A stretch of DNA of 64,000 bases from positions 1,302,001-1,366,000 of the forward strand of contig BGZK01000004.1 of NCBI GenBank assembly GCA_005406025.1, in the 5' to 3' direction. Within the stretch, counting starts at the first letter, position 1. Every line of letters starts with the position of its first letter. This stretch comes from Eumeta japonica (Eukaryota > Arthropoda > Insecta > Lepidoptera > Psychidae). The notes below the pieces were generated by a model. The model was not told where the DNA came from. It saw nothing but the letters and a program-made list of their open reading frames with translations, and did no database searches. Below, one piece after another: positions 10,994-22,916 of this stretch. The position numbers and the translations under genes are program-made.

Positions 10994-12672
10994 CTAGTTT
11001 TTGGGAGGAGGCGTTTTGAGAAGTTCTCTGGAGAGGGGGAGGGCGCTTGGCGACCTCTTGTGCGTCGGTGCGATATTCCAGAGGAATTCATAGAGGCCCT
11101 GGTCGGCGATGTCGTACATCGGACGAGCGATGCGCTGGATGAATTCCTCTACGGTTTCGATACAGGGGTCGCGAGCGATTACGACATTTAAGAGATACCG
11201 TCCCACTTCCATGACCATCCGTGAGGCGATATTGTGCTGGGCTTGGATCCTCTTTCTTTGTGATGCGGAGCAGAGTGCGTACCATGCTGGAGCCACGTAT
11301 GTGAGCCGGGAACGGATGTAGCCCTTATACAGGTCAACTTTGACTCGGAGCGGTAGGTGCGATCGGAGAACTGGGCGCATCATGCTCCGCGCGGCTCTTC
11401 TCCGGTGAATGACATGTTCCACCTGAGCGACCATGCGCATGAAGCGGTCGATTTGTACGCCCAAGTATCGCACCCTGGTCTGCCATTCCACTTTCTGTCC
11501 CCGAAGTTTCAGCTTCGGTGGCATGATACGCTGTTAGCCGGTCAATATTGCGGCCGTCTTCGTCACATTCACGGCGAAACGCCATTTATCCAACCAGTCT
11601 GGCAATAGGTCGAAGACCCTCTGGAGTTAAGCCACAGTGAGGTCGGCTCGACGAGATGATACGAAATACGCGATGTCGTCTGCACATAGTACCAGCACGA
11701 CGTCCTCTTCCCAGTCTCGTAATTGATCTGCGAGAGTGGGGATGTCATCAGTAAACACCACGTATAAACACGGCGATAGGCAGCTGCCTCGTGTTATCCC
11801 GGCGCGGATGGGTCGCGAGTCCGAGGTCGCGTCCTCGTCTGTTACGTAGAAGTTGCGGCCCTCCAAGAACCACGCTACTTTCCGCACAAGCGCAAGCGGG
11901 ATCTGGATGTTTATTAGCTTGAACAGCAATCGGGAGTGCCACACTCGGTCAAACGCCTTCTCGATATCGAGAAATATTCCAACGGTGCGGCGCCCCCGGT
12001 TGTGCTCAGCGGCCATGTGGTGTAGAACTCACACCAGCAGGAACGTTGTAGAGTGTCCGCTGTGTAAACCGAACTGCTCCTGTCTAGGTGTCAGGTGACA
12101 GTGCAGGCGTCGCAGCATGATGCGCTCAAACAGTTTGGCGATGTGGGACAGCAGTGTAATCGGGCGCTGACTTGATGCAAGACAAAAATCTTTGCCTGCC
12201 TTCGGATTGCAATGACGCGTCCCATCTTCCAACATCCTGGAAAGTGCCCCATCCGCAATATCCCATTGAAGAGCCTGGTCATCGCCACCATGGCTCTTCG
12301 AGGCAATTGCTTGGTGGCTATGGTGGGAATCCCATCGGGTCCTGGAGCCTTCCGCTTGGGTAAACAGAGGATCGTCCTAGCTGTTTCCGCCGGGAACACA
12401 TAGTAGTCCCCCGGTAGCGATGGTGTTGGAGCCAACAGGAATTCCCGTACGCGGCGCTCTACTTCTTCTTGGGGTGCTATGATTGCGTACGAATCTGATG
12501 CCGGGTGTGAAGTGAACTGCTCCTTTAGGTGCTCTGCCAGGATCTCCGTCCAATCCTTTGTGGTATAAGGACGCATCCCTGTTTTATCAAGCAATGGACG
12601 CACTGGTGCTGGACCTTTCGTTAAACAACGGCAAAGCTGATGAAGAGGTTTCCAGTCCTTGCCGGCTTGTTT
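10994..12672 (-). pseudogene. Jockey-type non-LTR retrotransposon, 5'-truncated and broken
   Basis: Reverse-transcriptase remnant read on the minus strand. In order it shows K-A-P-G-P-D-G-I-P (about 12310), R-P-I-T-L-L-S-H-I-A-K-L (about 12150), the first catalytic-aspartate region F-L-D-I-E-K-A-F-D-R-V-W, G-I-T-R-G-S-C-L-S-P (about 11800), C-A-D-D (usual Y-A-D-D; about 11660) and the downstream segment R-Y-L-G-V-Q-I-D-R (about 11465). The endonuclease domain is missing. Recognisable coding begins near 12672, where the sequence changes to AT-rich host DNA, so this is a typical 5' truncation. Breaks include a frameshift near 12210, an in-frame TGA at 12029-12031 and an in-frame TAA at about 11627. 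The 3' UTR continues below 10994, but I could not fix its end. It is GC-rich against its flanks, consistent with an inserted element. Confidence 0.85.
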
Positions 12673-13660
12673 CGTATATCGTATATCTAACGTTTCTAAT
12701 CCGTCTATACCAACTATATGAACCAAAAATAAAATAGTGAATATGTTCACGCCGAGTGTACGCCGGGGTGTGCAGAAACGTTTTGGTTGCGAACATTTAC
12801 TTTTATCACCAACAAGTTGAAAGTACATGTTTTACAATTTCCAATTAATGTTGACACCATATCCTTTCAAATTAAAAACATTGAATACGTCTTCTGGGGC
12901 TGTTGTAAAAAATGACGAAGACAAGACTTTCTGTGTCATGGCTGCAACTAAATCGATTTCATGTTTCATATCTACTTAGACGAACACACAGACCCTATTT
13001 TTCATATATTTCAGCACTTCGATATAGTTAATAGTAGGACTTAAGTTCTCCAACTATCGTTAGAAGTGCAGTCGTAATTCCTTCCTTGCCTGATACCTTA
13101 TTGTTTTTCATTTGTTTAAACTTTTAATAACCAACGTTATGAGATATCTTCTCGGTAGTGTTTAGTCTACCTGCCTAAAGGATGTCTGTCTGCTTTGAAA
13201 ATATGTTTTATGTTGATGTGTCTATCCTCCAACAAAATTATTTGATTTTATTTTAAATCTATAAGGTTGACGACATAATATCGGCAATAAAATGTTTTTT
13301 ATGACTTTTCAGTTGTCTATTGTCGTATAAGAATAGACTATATGATGGAGGGGAGAGTGGGCTCCTGGATTTTTTAGAAAAGAAAAAATATGTGATAGAG
13401 AGAGAAGTGGACGTCATCGTCATCGTTATGGACTTAAGATGGGGTTATTATGTACCAGCACAACTTCTTCATTGCTTCTTTCAATTAACGATATCTTTTC
13501 AACGGCTCGCAAATTAAATTCGTTATATATAACCAAGTCGAAATGTCGAGGATGGTAGCAGAACTTTCGGAATCATCGACTCTTAACACCCTCTTCCCTT
13601 AAAAGACTGCACAACGACATTAATAACTAGTCACAAACTAACTCTTTTCTACTATATAGG
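12673..13660. other. Intergenic, no gene recognised
   Basis: AT-rich; nothing recognised on either strand. Confidence 0.5.
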
Positions 13661-14760
13661 ATTGGGGAAAAAGTATTTTCGTATTTCCTATACAAATTCA
13701 AGATAATTTTTCATCATATTTCATTTACATTTAATTACAATATATGTATTCCATTTTCTACGACAACTTATTACAATTTTGTAGATAATAACATAATCCT
13801 ATTGCAGTAGAAATTTTGGAACTTCTGATCAAAAAACTGCAACAAATAATTTTTACAGTTCTCTCTTGGTGCTAACCTAATAACATTTAAGGAATGCTAT
13901 AAATACCGGAACAGGTGAAAATCTGAGGTTGGAAGATTAGGGCTATATGGTAGGTGCATTAACTTTCCTAAACAAACTCTCTTAGTATTCGCCTAGTGAC
14001 TAAAAATGTATGTGGTCTGGCGTTATCATGCTGAAAAACCACACCCTCTTTTGATCGATTTCGTCCGTTTTTTCTCAACTTTTTGCTTGAGTTTCCTCAG
14101 GTGTTCGCATTAGAGATCCAAGTTGATGGTTCTGCCAAGTGATAAAATTTCAAAACAAATAATGCTCCTTCAATCCCACCATATACATAGCATTAACTTA
14201 TTGCAAGTTAATCAGGGTTTCGCTATAGTCTGTGGAGCTTGCTTCTCTTTTGACCATGATCTTTTTCGCATGTTCTTGTCGTGAGTAATTAATTTCTCAA
14301 CACCAGTGATCAATCTTTTCAAAACGGTCCGATTGCATTACGTTTCAATAGAGAATCGGAAATGATTACACGATTCGTTAGATTTCTTTCATTGAGCTCG
14401 TGCGGAATCCAAGTATCGAGTTTTTTTGTATTTCCAACTTTTTTCAAATAGGTCAAAACCATTTTGTAGTCAATCCAGCTTTTCAGCTATGTCATAAGAA
14501 CTAATATACCGATCTTGCTCTAATTTTTTCCAAAATGACATCAACTTTATCTGTGACAATTCAACCAGAGCGTGTTTCATCTTTGACATCAAAATTACCC
14601 CTTGAACCAATATTGTACTACTCTTACCGACACTGCATTAGATCTATAAACGCACAAATTTTTTTGCGGATTGTGTTGCATTTTTCCCATTTTTGTAATA
14701 AAACTTTAAATTGTATCGAACTTATACGTTGGATTCACTCATTTTGGTGGACAGAGAAAT
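13661..14760 (-). pseudogene. Mariner transposase remnant
   Basis: On the minus strand, translation with frame changes gives mariner landmarks: V-Q-Y-W-F-K/Q-R-F near the N terminus, S-G-R-I-V-T-D-K-V-D, a W-I-P-H-E-L block (about 14400), R-S-W-S-K-E-K-Q-A-P-Q-T (about 14240), a Q-H-D-N-A-R-P-H-T block (about 14030) and P-Y-S-P-N-L near 13960. These define a DD34D-type cut-and-paste transposase. The 3' terminal repeat is visible on the plus strand as GGATTGGGGAAAAAGTATTT at 13661, preceded by TA. The matching repeat at the other end is not visible, so the 5' end of the element is lost. Many stops and frameshifts are present. Confidence 0.8.
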
Positions 14761-15159
14761 AATAGAAAAATGGTGGGACACAGTATTTACTTTTCTTTTT
14801 TTAAAATTCCATCTACCTAATGGTATTAAAATTAGCCAGATACAAATAGCACAATCAAAGAGATTTTACTATAACTTTTTACTTATAGAATACGAAAAAG
14901 TGTTTTCATTGACTGAATAATGTATATTTAGATTATATTTTTTTTTTTATTATTATTATTGCCTCTTTAATTTCCTTTATAGATTTAACACTATACTTAT
15001 TACTACTAAGACTTAAAAATAAATCATTAATATTATCTAAGCGATAAGTAAGAATAAATGTAATTATTAAAATATTAATTTTTGTTATAGTTATTCCATT
15101 TACATACAATTCATTGATAAAATACAAAATTATTAATCTAGTACAAAAAAAAATATTAT
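14761..15159. other. AT-rich spacer
   Basis: Very AT-rich, with short TTA/ATT runs; no gene. Confidence 0.45.
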
Positions 15160-15804
15160 TAAGAACCTCTCTGCTAATAAAGGCCTCCCCATTTATTCCA
15201 CGTCATTTTATCTTTTGCCTTGGTAATCAAATTTTTGCCTGCTATTTTGTTTGTTTCATATGTCCACCTCTCTTTCAGCCCTTTATTTTTGTTGGACTAA
15301 AATTTATTCTGTGTGAAATTTATACGCTTAATTACTTCATCACTGTGTCTTGACTTCTCTAACGATATCTATTTGCCCAATTATACATATTCCAACAGGT
15401 TATGTTTAACTTTAATCTGTATCATCTTGCTGTTGGACATAATTTTCGTTTTCGTATTGCTAAATACTTAGCCGATGTCAACGCTTACAGCATGTACATC
15501 ATTTTTTTCAGTTGCAATGCTGTTTTTGAGAAAAGTAGGATATCTTCTGCAATTCTAAGATACTTAAATATTCTTCTTTTATATTTATACCTTTTCTTTG
15601 CCATTTTAAAGTCTTCATTACGGTCTGAAGAACGAAAATAAAAATATTTTTCGATAAAGGGTCCCCTTATCTAACGCTTCTTTGGAAATTTATTTCCAGG
15701 CTTCTAATCTCTATTTTTACTCGACTTAAATTTTTGCTGTACATGTTTTTTATTAGCTCCTTTATTTTCAGATCACATTTCTATAGCGCTCTCGAGGTGC
15801 TGTT

Positions 15805-15868
15805 GTGTGAAATAGAATAAAAAGCTTTAGGATAAGATTATCCTAAAGCTTTTTATTCTATTTCACAC
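15805..15868. repeat. Perfect 31-bp hairpin, 2-nt loop
   Basis: Left arm 15805-15835 starts GTGTGAAATAGAATAAAAAG. Right arm 15838-15868 is its exact reverse complement, and only GA lies between them. On the minus strand the left arm reads as reverse-transcriptase coding sequence (K-A-F-Y-S-I-S-H, compare K-T-F-D-S-I-S-H in the RTE at 27.8 kb). The right arm is therefore the inverted copy. Confidence 0.97.
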
Positions 15869-15932
15869 ATTTATAGATATAAATTCTAAATAGAGTGCGC
15901 TTTTGCGTTCTTTGTATTTCTTTATGATTATG

Positions 15933-15981
15933 TCAGTGTGTGAATATAATCTGTCGACTACAGATCATATTCACACACTGA
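15933..15981. repeat. 22-bp hairpin, 5-nt loop
   Basis: Arms 15933-15954 and 15960-15981 pair at 21 of 22 positions around the loop CGACT. The left arm begins TCAGTGTGTGAATAT. On the minus strand it reads T-D-Y-I-H-T-L, the expected I-H-H-I-H-T segment of an RTE reverse transcriptase, so again the right arm looks like an inverted copy of native coding sequence. Confidence 0.95.
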
Positions 15982-17460
15982 ACTTTTTTCTTAAGCCTGA
16001 TTATTCCAGGGGTTGGTGTTTTTCAATGAATTATGCGAGACTTTCCTCAATGCAGGAAGTAATTGATTTGTAAATTTTCGTTTTACATTGAATGTTCACT
16101 AGTTTCCATGGTCAACAGTATCACCTCTTTTATTTAACAGCATTATTTCCCATTTCTCTCATTCTTTGGAAATCTGACTATCCTCTTTAATCATATTAAA
16201 CAAATTTGTTGGATGAAACTAATAAGTATTTTCCAGTTTTGATTGCTTTGTTTGGTATGCCGTCCAAACTAATACTCTTTTCTATTTTTAAGGCCTCTTT
16301 TTGTTCTACAATTCTAGTTTCGAAATTTTTTTTAAGGTGTTAGGATTCGGAATGCGTAGAAGAAGCTCTTCGTTTCGGTTTTTCACTGAATAAAGATTAT
16401 TATAAAATGCTGTTGCTAATAATAAATGTTTGTCGTGTTGAAGATCTTTCTGTTAGTAGAATTTTCTTGTGAATAGGTATCCAATGTTCACAACTATTAA
16501 AAACTTTTAAACCTTTTTTTAAACTTCTTGACTTTCTTAAAAATTGCTTTATTATTTTTATTTTATTCTCCTTACGTTGTTTTTAACCAATTACTATTCA
16601 TTTTTGTATAAATAGCAACGCTCTTTTTTCTCTTCTATTTATTAGTTACTTTTGTTATTAGACATTTAATCTCGTCCGTAATTATGTTTATCTTTTTTGG
16701 TATTTCGGTTTTGACAGAATTTACATTTATCATTTATATCATCATTTAATTTTATTGTAGTAGAATTCTATGTTTTCGTTTTCTTCAACTTAGAGCATCA
16801 ACAATTTTTTGTTGTGTTCTTCTATTTGTTTCTTTATTGTGTTAATCTATTGAGTTTAATATATTGATATTGTTCTTATTCGTTACTGTTATTTTTTTTT
16901 CTCCTCGATAATAATATATTGTTTCTTATAAGTTGATAATCATTAGAAAATAACACCTTATTTAATACTTCACTATTTGTAATATTTTTTATATTATTAG
17001 AAAGTACATAATCAATCTGAATTTTCATTCCCGTAGGTGAGAGCCGTGCACACATATTTTAGTTATTCGTTTAGAATAAGCTGTTTGTGCTGAATATAAA
17101 GTATTCGTAACAAAACTCCAGTGACTTTTTGCTTCTTTTGACTCTTTTTCTATAGCAATATCTTCCCAATATTATTTTTCGTCTAGAGACCGTGTCTAGC
17201 AAGAGGGTTAAAATGGCCTAGAATAAAAAGACGTTTGTCGCATTATCCTATAGTTTCTTGGAATTGATTGTAGAATTTACTAATTTTGAAGATTATTTTC
17301 CTCAATTTTAGGTGCGTAAATTTGAACTAATGATAGCGCAATGTTGTTAAATTTTAGCTACAACAGTAGGCCTCATTTTAAAGTTGTTTTGCATTTTTCT
17401 TAAGCGTCTCGCATCTACTAAGTTATTTTCATTACAATTCATTGAATTCAAGATTCAGTC

Positions 17461-18330
17461 TTAAATTATATTATTAAAGTGGAACTTTTTCGATAATCGG
17501 TCATTGGAAGAGAATTAAGAGTAAAAATTCAAGGATGCATCACGATCACTCGCATTTTGTTACACGAGAGAGAAGAAAGATATAACGTAGAGAGAAGGAA
17601 TAAAAGAGCTATAAGATACGACGCCACGGAAATGAAGCAAATGATAGCGATGTATAAACAACGGTATAAAGCGATAGGATAAGATAGTGATAGGCATGTG
17701 CGCGTTGTAGACGTACCCGTCATACGTTATATGTATATGAATAAATGAGGTATCACGCATTGTATAATAATTAATATTCATCGCTGTATGAGGGAATATC
17801 AATTTTTTTGTACTCTGTCATTGTTTAATTTTAGAAATTTCATTTTTATCACTTGTACGTCGCAGCATGAGAATTTTTTTACGGACATTATTTCTGTTTT
17901 GGAATTTTAGATTGATTTAACTCAATTGAAATCAATAACATAAAGTGAAACTCGGCTTAGACTCTTTTTTTTTATATAATCGCTCCCCATTGTTGAATGT
18001 ATGGAATGGACAGTAATTGCACATATGATGCACATTCACGTTTCGGTGACTTAAACACAAAGGCGGGGAGCTCACCGCTGATGGGTGTCACACGTTACAT
18101 ATGTACTTTACTTACTCTTAAAATGTAGGTTTCCTGACTATTAGCAAACGATATTGTTGAACGATGAACAACCAAAAAACTGATTGCAACCTTCATCAGT
18201 GATAGGTTAATAATTAAATATTTGTGAGATAAGTGTTCTTCCTCTGAATTATAATTGCTTATAATTTTAATGATTTATTTAATTAACTTAATTGATTTTA
18301 ACATTCATTTAAATAAAGATATCGCTGAAA
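17461..18330. other. Intergenic spacer upstream of trypsin copy 1
   Basis: AT-rich; no gene or recognisable repeat. A purine-rich GAGAGA stretch lies at about 17565-17600. Confidence 0.45.
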
Positions 18331-18506
18331 TTGATTTTTCGCTATCAATCAGAATACAATTCGGCGATCATGCTCAGACGCTTACGTATCTAATCATCAA
18401 TTGACAGAGACGTTATATCCAAATTAATCCCGGATTTTATGATAATGGGAAAGTATAAAACGGGAGGTTACCAACGCCGTTCACTAGTCGTGCAAAAGAA
18501 CTCACT
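18331..18506 (+). promoter_or_regulatory. Trypsin copy 1 promoter and 5' UTR
   Basis: TATA box TATAAAA at 18454-18460, then CGGGAGG and an initiator-like TCACTAGT at 18481, 27 bases from the start of the TATA box; the ATG is at 18507. Sequence from about 18331 onward aligns with 32541-32690 in front of copy 2, including TTTTTCGCTATCAA, CGCTTACGTATCTAATCATC and a TGATAATG (GATA-type) site. GATA factors are known to drive insect midgut genes, so gut expression is a reasonable inference. Confidence 0.8.
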
Positions 18507-21500
18507 ATGCGAGTCCTTATCATCTTTGCTCTTCTCGGCGCCGCGTTTGGTGAGTAAATAATTTGTTATAAGATAAATTTTAAGTTTCAGAGACGTAAAT
18601 TTACTGAAAATTCTTGTCATTCTTATACAAAAGCTGCTGAAACCAGACAATCTGCTATTGAAATCGCATTACCATTTTAGGGCGATACTGATGATAAAAC
18701 GTAAGCTTATTTCGATCACAACAAAATTGTCCCTGTTAAATGTCCAACTCTTGTTTTTTGAACTCCGATAATATAATAAAATTAGATATATCATCGTAAA
18801 GATTGTTGTTTATTTTTTTTTAATATAGTTAATAAAACTCAATTTTTTTTTTCAGTCAGTTGCTTACTTTAATATTTCGATTTATATGAAAATCATTATG
18901 GAATTTCAGTGAATATGCAAAACAATATTAAAGCTATAGTGCCATTATTTAGCATATTACAAAATTAACAAAGGCATAATTATACAAGAATATAAATCTC
19001 TATTTGATATTTAATCGTGCGGTAGCTTAAACTAGTGGGCGATATACATACGTGATATATTTTTTAAAATCATCACATATCCATATCCTTTTTAAATTGG
19101 ACTTGACCATATTCACAAAACATCACCTCAAAAACACTAATGGAAGTAGAAATTTAGCTTCACATATTCGACTGCCTAATATTAGTCATACCAATGAAGA
19201 ATGCACAAATATAATTTTCAACAAAACCAACGCACATTTAAAGCTTTGCAGTAACTTTGAAATCTGTGGTGTAAAGATGATAATGAATATGAACATCATC
19301 ATGATAATATTGATGATAGTGATGTGATGATGATAATGACAATGATTATGGTAATAATAGTGCTAACGATGATGATGATAGTGAATTCAGTGTGATTAAA
19401 AGTTATTCGTTGTCATTTTTGCAGCGGTGCCGCGTAACCCCCAACGGATCGTTGGCGGTGAGAATACCAGCATCGATCGGTACCCGTACATGTCCAACAT
19501 GCAGTTTGGCTTTTTGGGCATTATCTGGTACCAGGCTTGCGGGGTTCTCTTATAACCACTACTTCCGTACTGTCAGCTGCCCACTGCTATGAGTGAGTTT
19601 CAATCATTTTGAAGTAACTAATAAAAATAACTAAATAAATAAATCTTCAACGGACGATTTTGAGTTTGGACTCCAGTGTCGCTTTTTCAAAAACTAGGAA
19701 ACATAAATTTTATAATTCTAATTAGAAGAATATAAACTTTTAAAAACTTAAGAATTACCATTTTCTAGAACATTTATTTAAGCATTGATCTATTGAAATT
19801 ATACTTTTTTTGATAGATCGAGATGAAAAACACAAGTCTTATGAAATGAAATATCAACATCAGGAAGTGAGGGATCAAAAAGCCATCGACAAATTTTATA
19901 GCAGTTTCATAATCGGTAATATATAACCGATACCGACACCACGTGGTCTTTTGGCCCTTAAAAGAACTACAATTCAGTAAAAAGTATTCAACTTGTCTTA
20001 CAACTAATTCGGCAAGCGAGTTTTGAAATAAATTAGAGTTGTCAGAAAGTGTCTACTAGACGCATATATATAAACGAAATAGAATAAATCTTATTCCACC
20101 TGGTTCCTATCCGTTTTTTGCAAACGTAATGTACAACGTAACAAGTAATACTTATATCTATTTTCTACATGTATTTCTATACTTAATGCAACGTTCACAT
20201 TAAAATAGTTAATAGGCAAACCCATAAAACTTTATCTCGCAAAAAAAAATAACGACAAGAAAACCAAACAGCGTGTAAGGAGTACGATGGCAACTTTTTT
20301 ATTTACAAAACGTTTCTTTCACAGAGGAGACCGCGCCTCCAGTTGGCGCGTGCGTTTGGGCACTTCGTTTGCGTCGAGCGGCGGCACCGTCCACTCAGTC
20401 TCGGCTCTGGTCCTCCATCAGCAGTATTCTAGCAGAACCCTGGACAACGATGTAGCTATCGTCCGATTGGCGTCATCGGCTGTTCCGTCGCCGACCATAG
20501 GGACCGCCCTCATCGCCGGCACTAACTACAACCTGCCCGACAACACCCCCGTACATTCTATTGGATGGGGTACTACGTCGGTGAGTTTATTAATATTGTT
20601 ATAAACGTATGACGATGGGTTTATTCTTATTCTGTCATGTGGTTCCCAGAAAAACAATCCTTTCTCTACTCGTAAATACTATAGACTATTAAGAGCATTT
20701 TCATAAAATGTTTTGAGTACTAATTTTTCCACGTAAGAAATGAATAACAAACTTCAAAAACAGCAAGATGCTTGTCATTAACTGATATGATTATGATTAA
20801 CTATGTTCCAAGCACAAGAGATCGGTTATCGTAACTGTGAAGCCAATATGAAAATTTAATTTCACTCTTCTAGCAGACTAGACACTTTCTTTTTCATTAT
20901 TTTTTACTACCCAAATTCTAAGGTAAAATACGAAACTAGGTTAACGTGATAGCGTAAATTTGCGAACGAGTTTATCAATCCTGCCAGATGACCATGCTCC
21001 AAAAAAACATATAGCAAATTGCCTCAGTTTGATAGAACTGATTGTGCTCGGTATCTGAGTGTCATTATACTTCTAGTACGCATCGTTTGCGACCAATGCC
21101 TGAATGTGTATCTGCAGAGAAATTTTAATATTAGGTTCCTTTTCTAAATACTTGTATTTTTTTTAGATCGTTCCAATGTTACAATTCTTACTAGATCTAT
21201 TTAAGGGATATTAAGATCATTTCCTTGCCAAAAATAAGTTAGTAAATTACTTTTTAACTTACAAAGCTATATTATTCCAAATTGCCATAATCCATTATTT
21301 AGATAATAATAAGAATCGTAATTAGGGTCGTGAATAAAATCGAGATCAGACGTTATTTACACTTACATTCGAGCTAGAGTAACCGTGATAGACTTTATTG
21401 ATTTTAAAAAGCTTCATATGGCTTGATATCTTTAAAGTCCATTATTTGGCATTAAGTTACTATAAAGTGTTTATATTTTACCAACCTTTCTACGAATTAC

Positions 21501-22854
21501 TTGATCTCAAACAGAGATCTCTGTAATGCGTGAATGCTGAAAGTACTTTCCATTGACCAAGAAATTATCGATGTAATCTGATCTCTGCATTAAATGACCG
21601 TCCACTGCATTGATAAAAAGTAATTAATTAATCACAACATGTAACTTATATTATACTCGTAATCATGAATTTTAGGAAGGTTACAAAGAATTATTCCTTA
21701 AATAACTTTTGGTAGCAGCTCTACTTGCTTAGATAAAAAATCTTGATCAAGATTTTGATCTCTATTAGAACCGTAACACTAAACATTATCCTGGTCCCAT
21801 TATCAACGTCGACCTTAACTCAATCCCAGAGTCATCCGTCTCCTTTTCCCATTAACCCTCTTTCCCGTTTTCCCTTTCACTATCACTTTCTTTTTCTCCT
21901 TTCTCACTCTCCTCTCTCTCATATCTCCTTATTTCCCCTAATCCTTATCAATCTTTTTTTCTCTACCCTCATTTCACTCTCTTCGAGTAACACAAAAAAA
22001 TAAATGTATGCAATCAAATAAAACAAAAATAATAATTCTGTATTGTCTACTTATAAAAAAATACACAGACAAGCACAAAGGCAAACAGTAAACTCAATTT
22101 TATGTGACGATTAGTTTTAGTACTAAGTGTCATCAAAATGAGTTTAACTTATATCGGCTTTTAAAAAAACAAACAAACCAACACAGACACAGACAAACAA
22201 AAAACAATTCAAGTCGCTCCATAGGGTTGAAGCTATCTTTATACGAAATTTCATGAGGCCGATTTAGCTGTTTCGCCATTTAAACGTCATAGACAAAAAA
22301 CAGTTATTATCGCATTTATAATGTTGATATGGATTATACAGTGATATACTGCTACTGCATAAATTATTTATTTCTTGATATAAAATTAACAGCTACATAT
22401 TTTTTTAATGATTAAGCATTTGAATTGCCATCAATGATCTGAATAGGTTTAAAAAAAATTGTCAACAAATTTTTACACTTTCTTTGAATTACACGTTTTA
22501 GTTTAATAACAAACCGTTATCCCATTGCAGCCCGGAGGCTCATCCCCGGAAACCCTACAACACGTCCAGGTCTACACCATCAACCAGAACATCTGCGCCG
22601 AACGTTACGCATTCTTAAAGACCCAGCCGGGCTTCGCGAACTGGCCCGACATCACCCCCGGCATGTTGTGCGCCGGTGTCCTGGACGTGGGCGGCAGAGA
22701 CGCCTGCCAGGGTGACTCCGGCGGGCCATTGGCCCACCAGGGCAACGTCGTCGTCGGCGTAACCTCGTGGGGCTACAGCTGCGCCCACGCCACCTATCCC
22801 GGTGTCAACGCTAGAGTATCTCAGTATTCTAACTGGATAGTGAGCAATGCTTAA
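18507..22854 (+). pseudogene. Trypsin copy 1, frameshifted (secreted midgut-type serine protease)
   Basis: S1-family serine protease gene with four coding exons: 18507-18549, 19425-19592, 20325-20580 and 22531-22854. All introns are GT-AG. Exon 1 gives a signal peptide (M-R-V-L-I-I-F-A-L-L-G-A). Exon 2 gives the short pro-peptide with N-P-Q-R|I-V-G-G. Exon 3 holds the catalytic Asp (L-D-N-D-V-A-I-V). Exon 4 holds [10 protein letters not shown], with Asp at the base of the S1 pocket, so specificity would be trypsin-like (Arg/Lys). Compared with copy 2, exon 2 lacks one base in the codons for the C-G-G-S turn (GGGG at 19541-19544, GGCGG in copy 2). The frame then meets TAA at 19553-19555, after 57 residues and just before the catalytic His. 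Exons 3 and 4 are open and strongly conserved, so the lesion is recent, polymorphic or a sequencing error. Polyadenylation signals follow. Confidence 0.9.
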
Positions 22855-22898
22855 TCATGTAAAAATATGAACTTTAAATGATGATCGACCAAAGAACC

Positions 22899-22904
22899 AA
22901 TAAA
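22899..22904 (+). terminator. Polyadenylation signal, trypsin copy 1
   Basis: AATAAA 45 bases after the stop codon, with a second AATAAA at 22911. The equivalent site follows copy 2 at nearly the same distance. Confidence 0.8.
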
Positions 22905-22916
22905 ATACATAATAAA

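Larger units (their letters stand above)
15160..17460 (-). pseudogene. RTE-type LINE remnant, heavily decayed
   Basis: Read on the minus strand from about 17460 downward, the remains appear in the expected order. V-Q-I-Y-A-P (endonuclease, about 17310) is followed by I-L-G-H-F-N-P (from a G-D-F-N-A motif, about 17210), Q-I-D-Y-V-L-S-N (about 17010), L-D-G-I-P-N (reverse transcriptase, about 16260), Y-L-E-F-I (about 15890), K-A-F-Y-S-I-S-H (about 15815), V-R-x-G-D-P-L-S (about 15670), D-I-L-L-F-S-K and finally W-T-Y-E-T-N-K-I-A-G-K-N (about 15240). Endonuclease plus reverse transcriptase in this layout fits the RTE clade, like the better copy at 26.7-30.4 kb. Stops and frameshifts are frequent and the end of the gene has internal deletions. 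Two hairpins interrupt the catalytic core (separate entries). Confidence 0.75.

Noticed and set aside
10709..11191. 160-codon plus-strand open frame
   Set aside because: It lies antisense to the C-terminal region and 3' UTR of the minus-strand jockey element and has no domain; GC-rich shadow.
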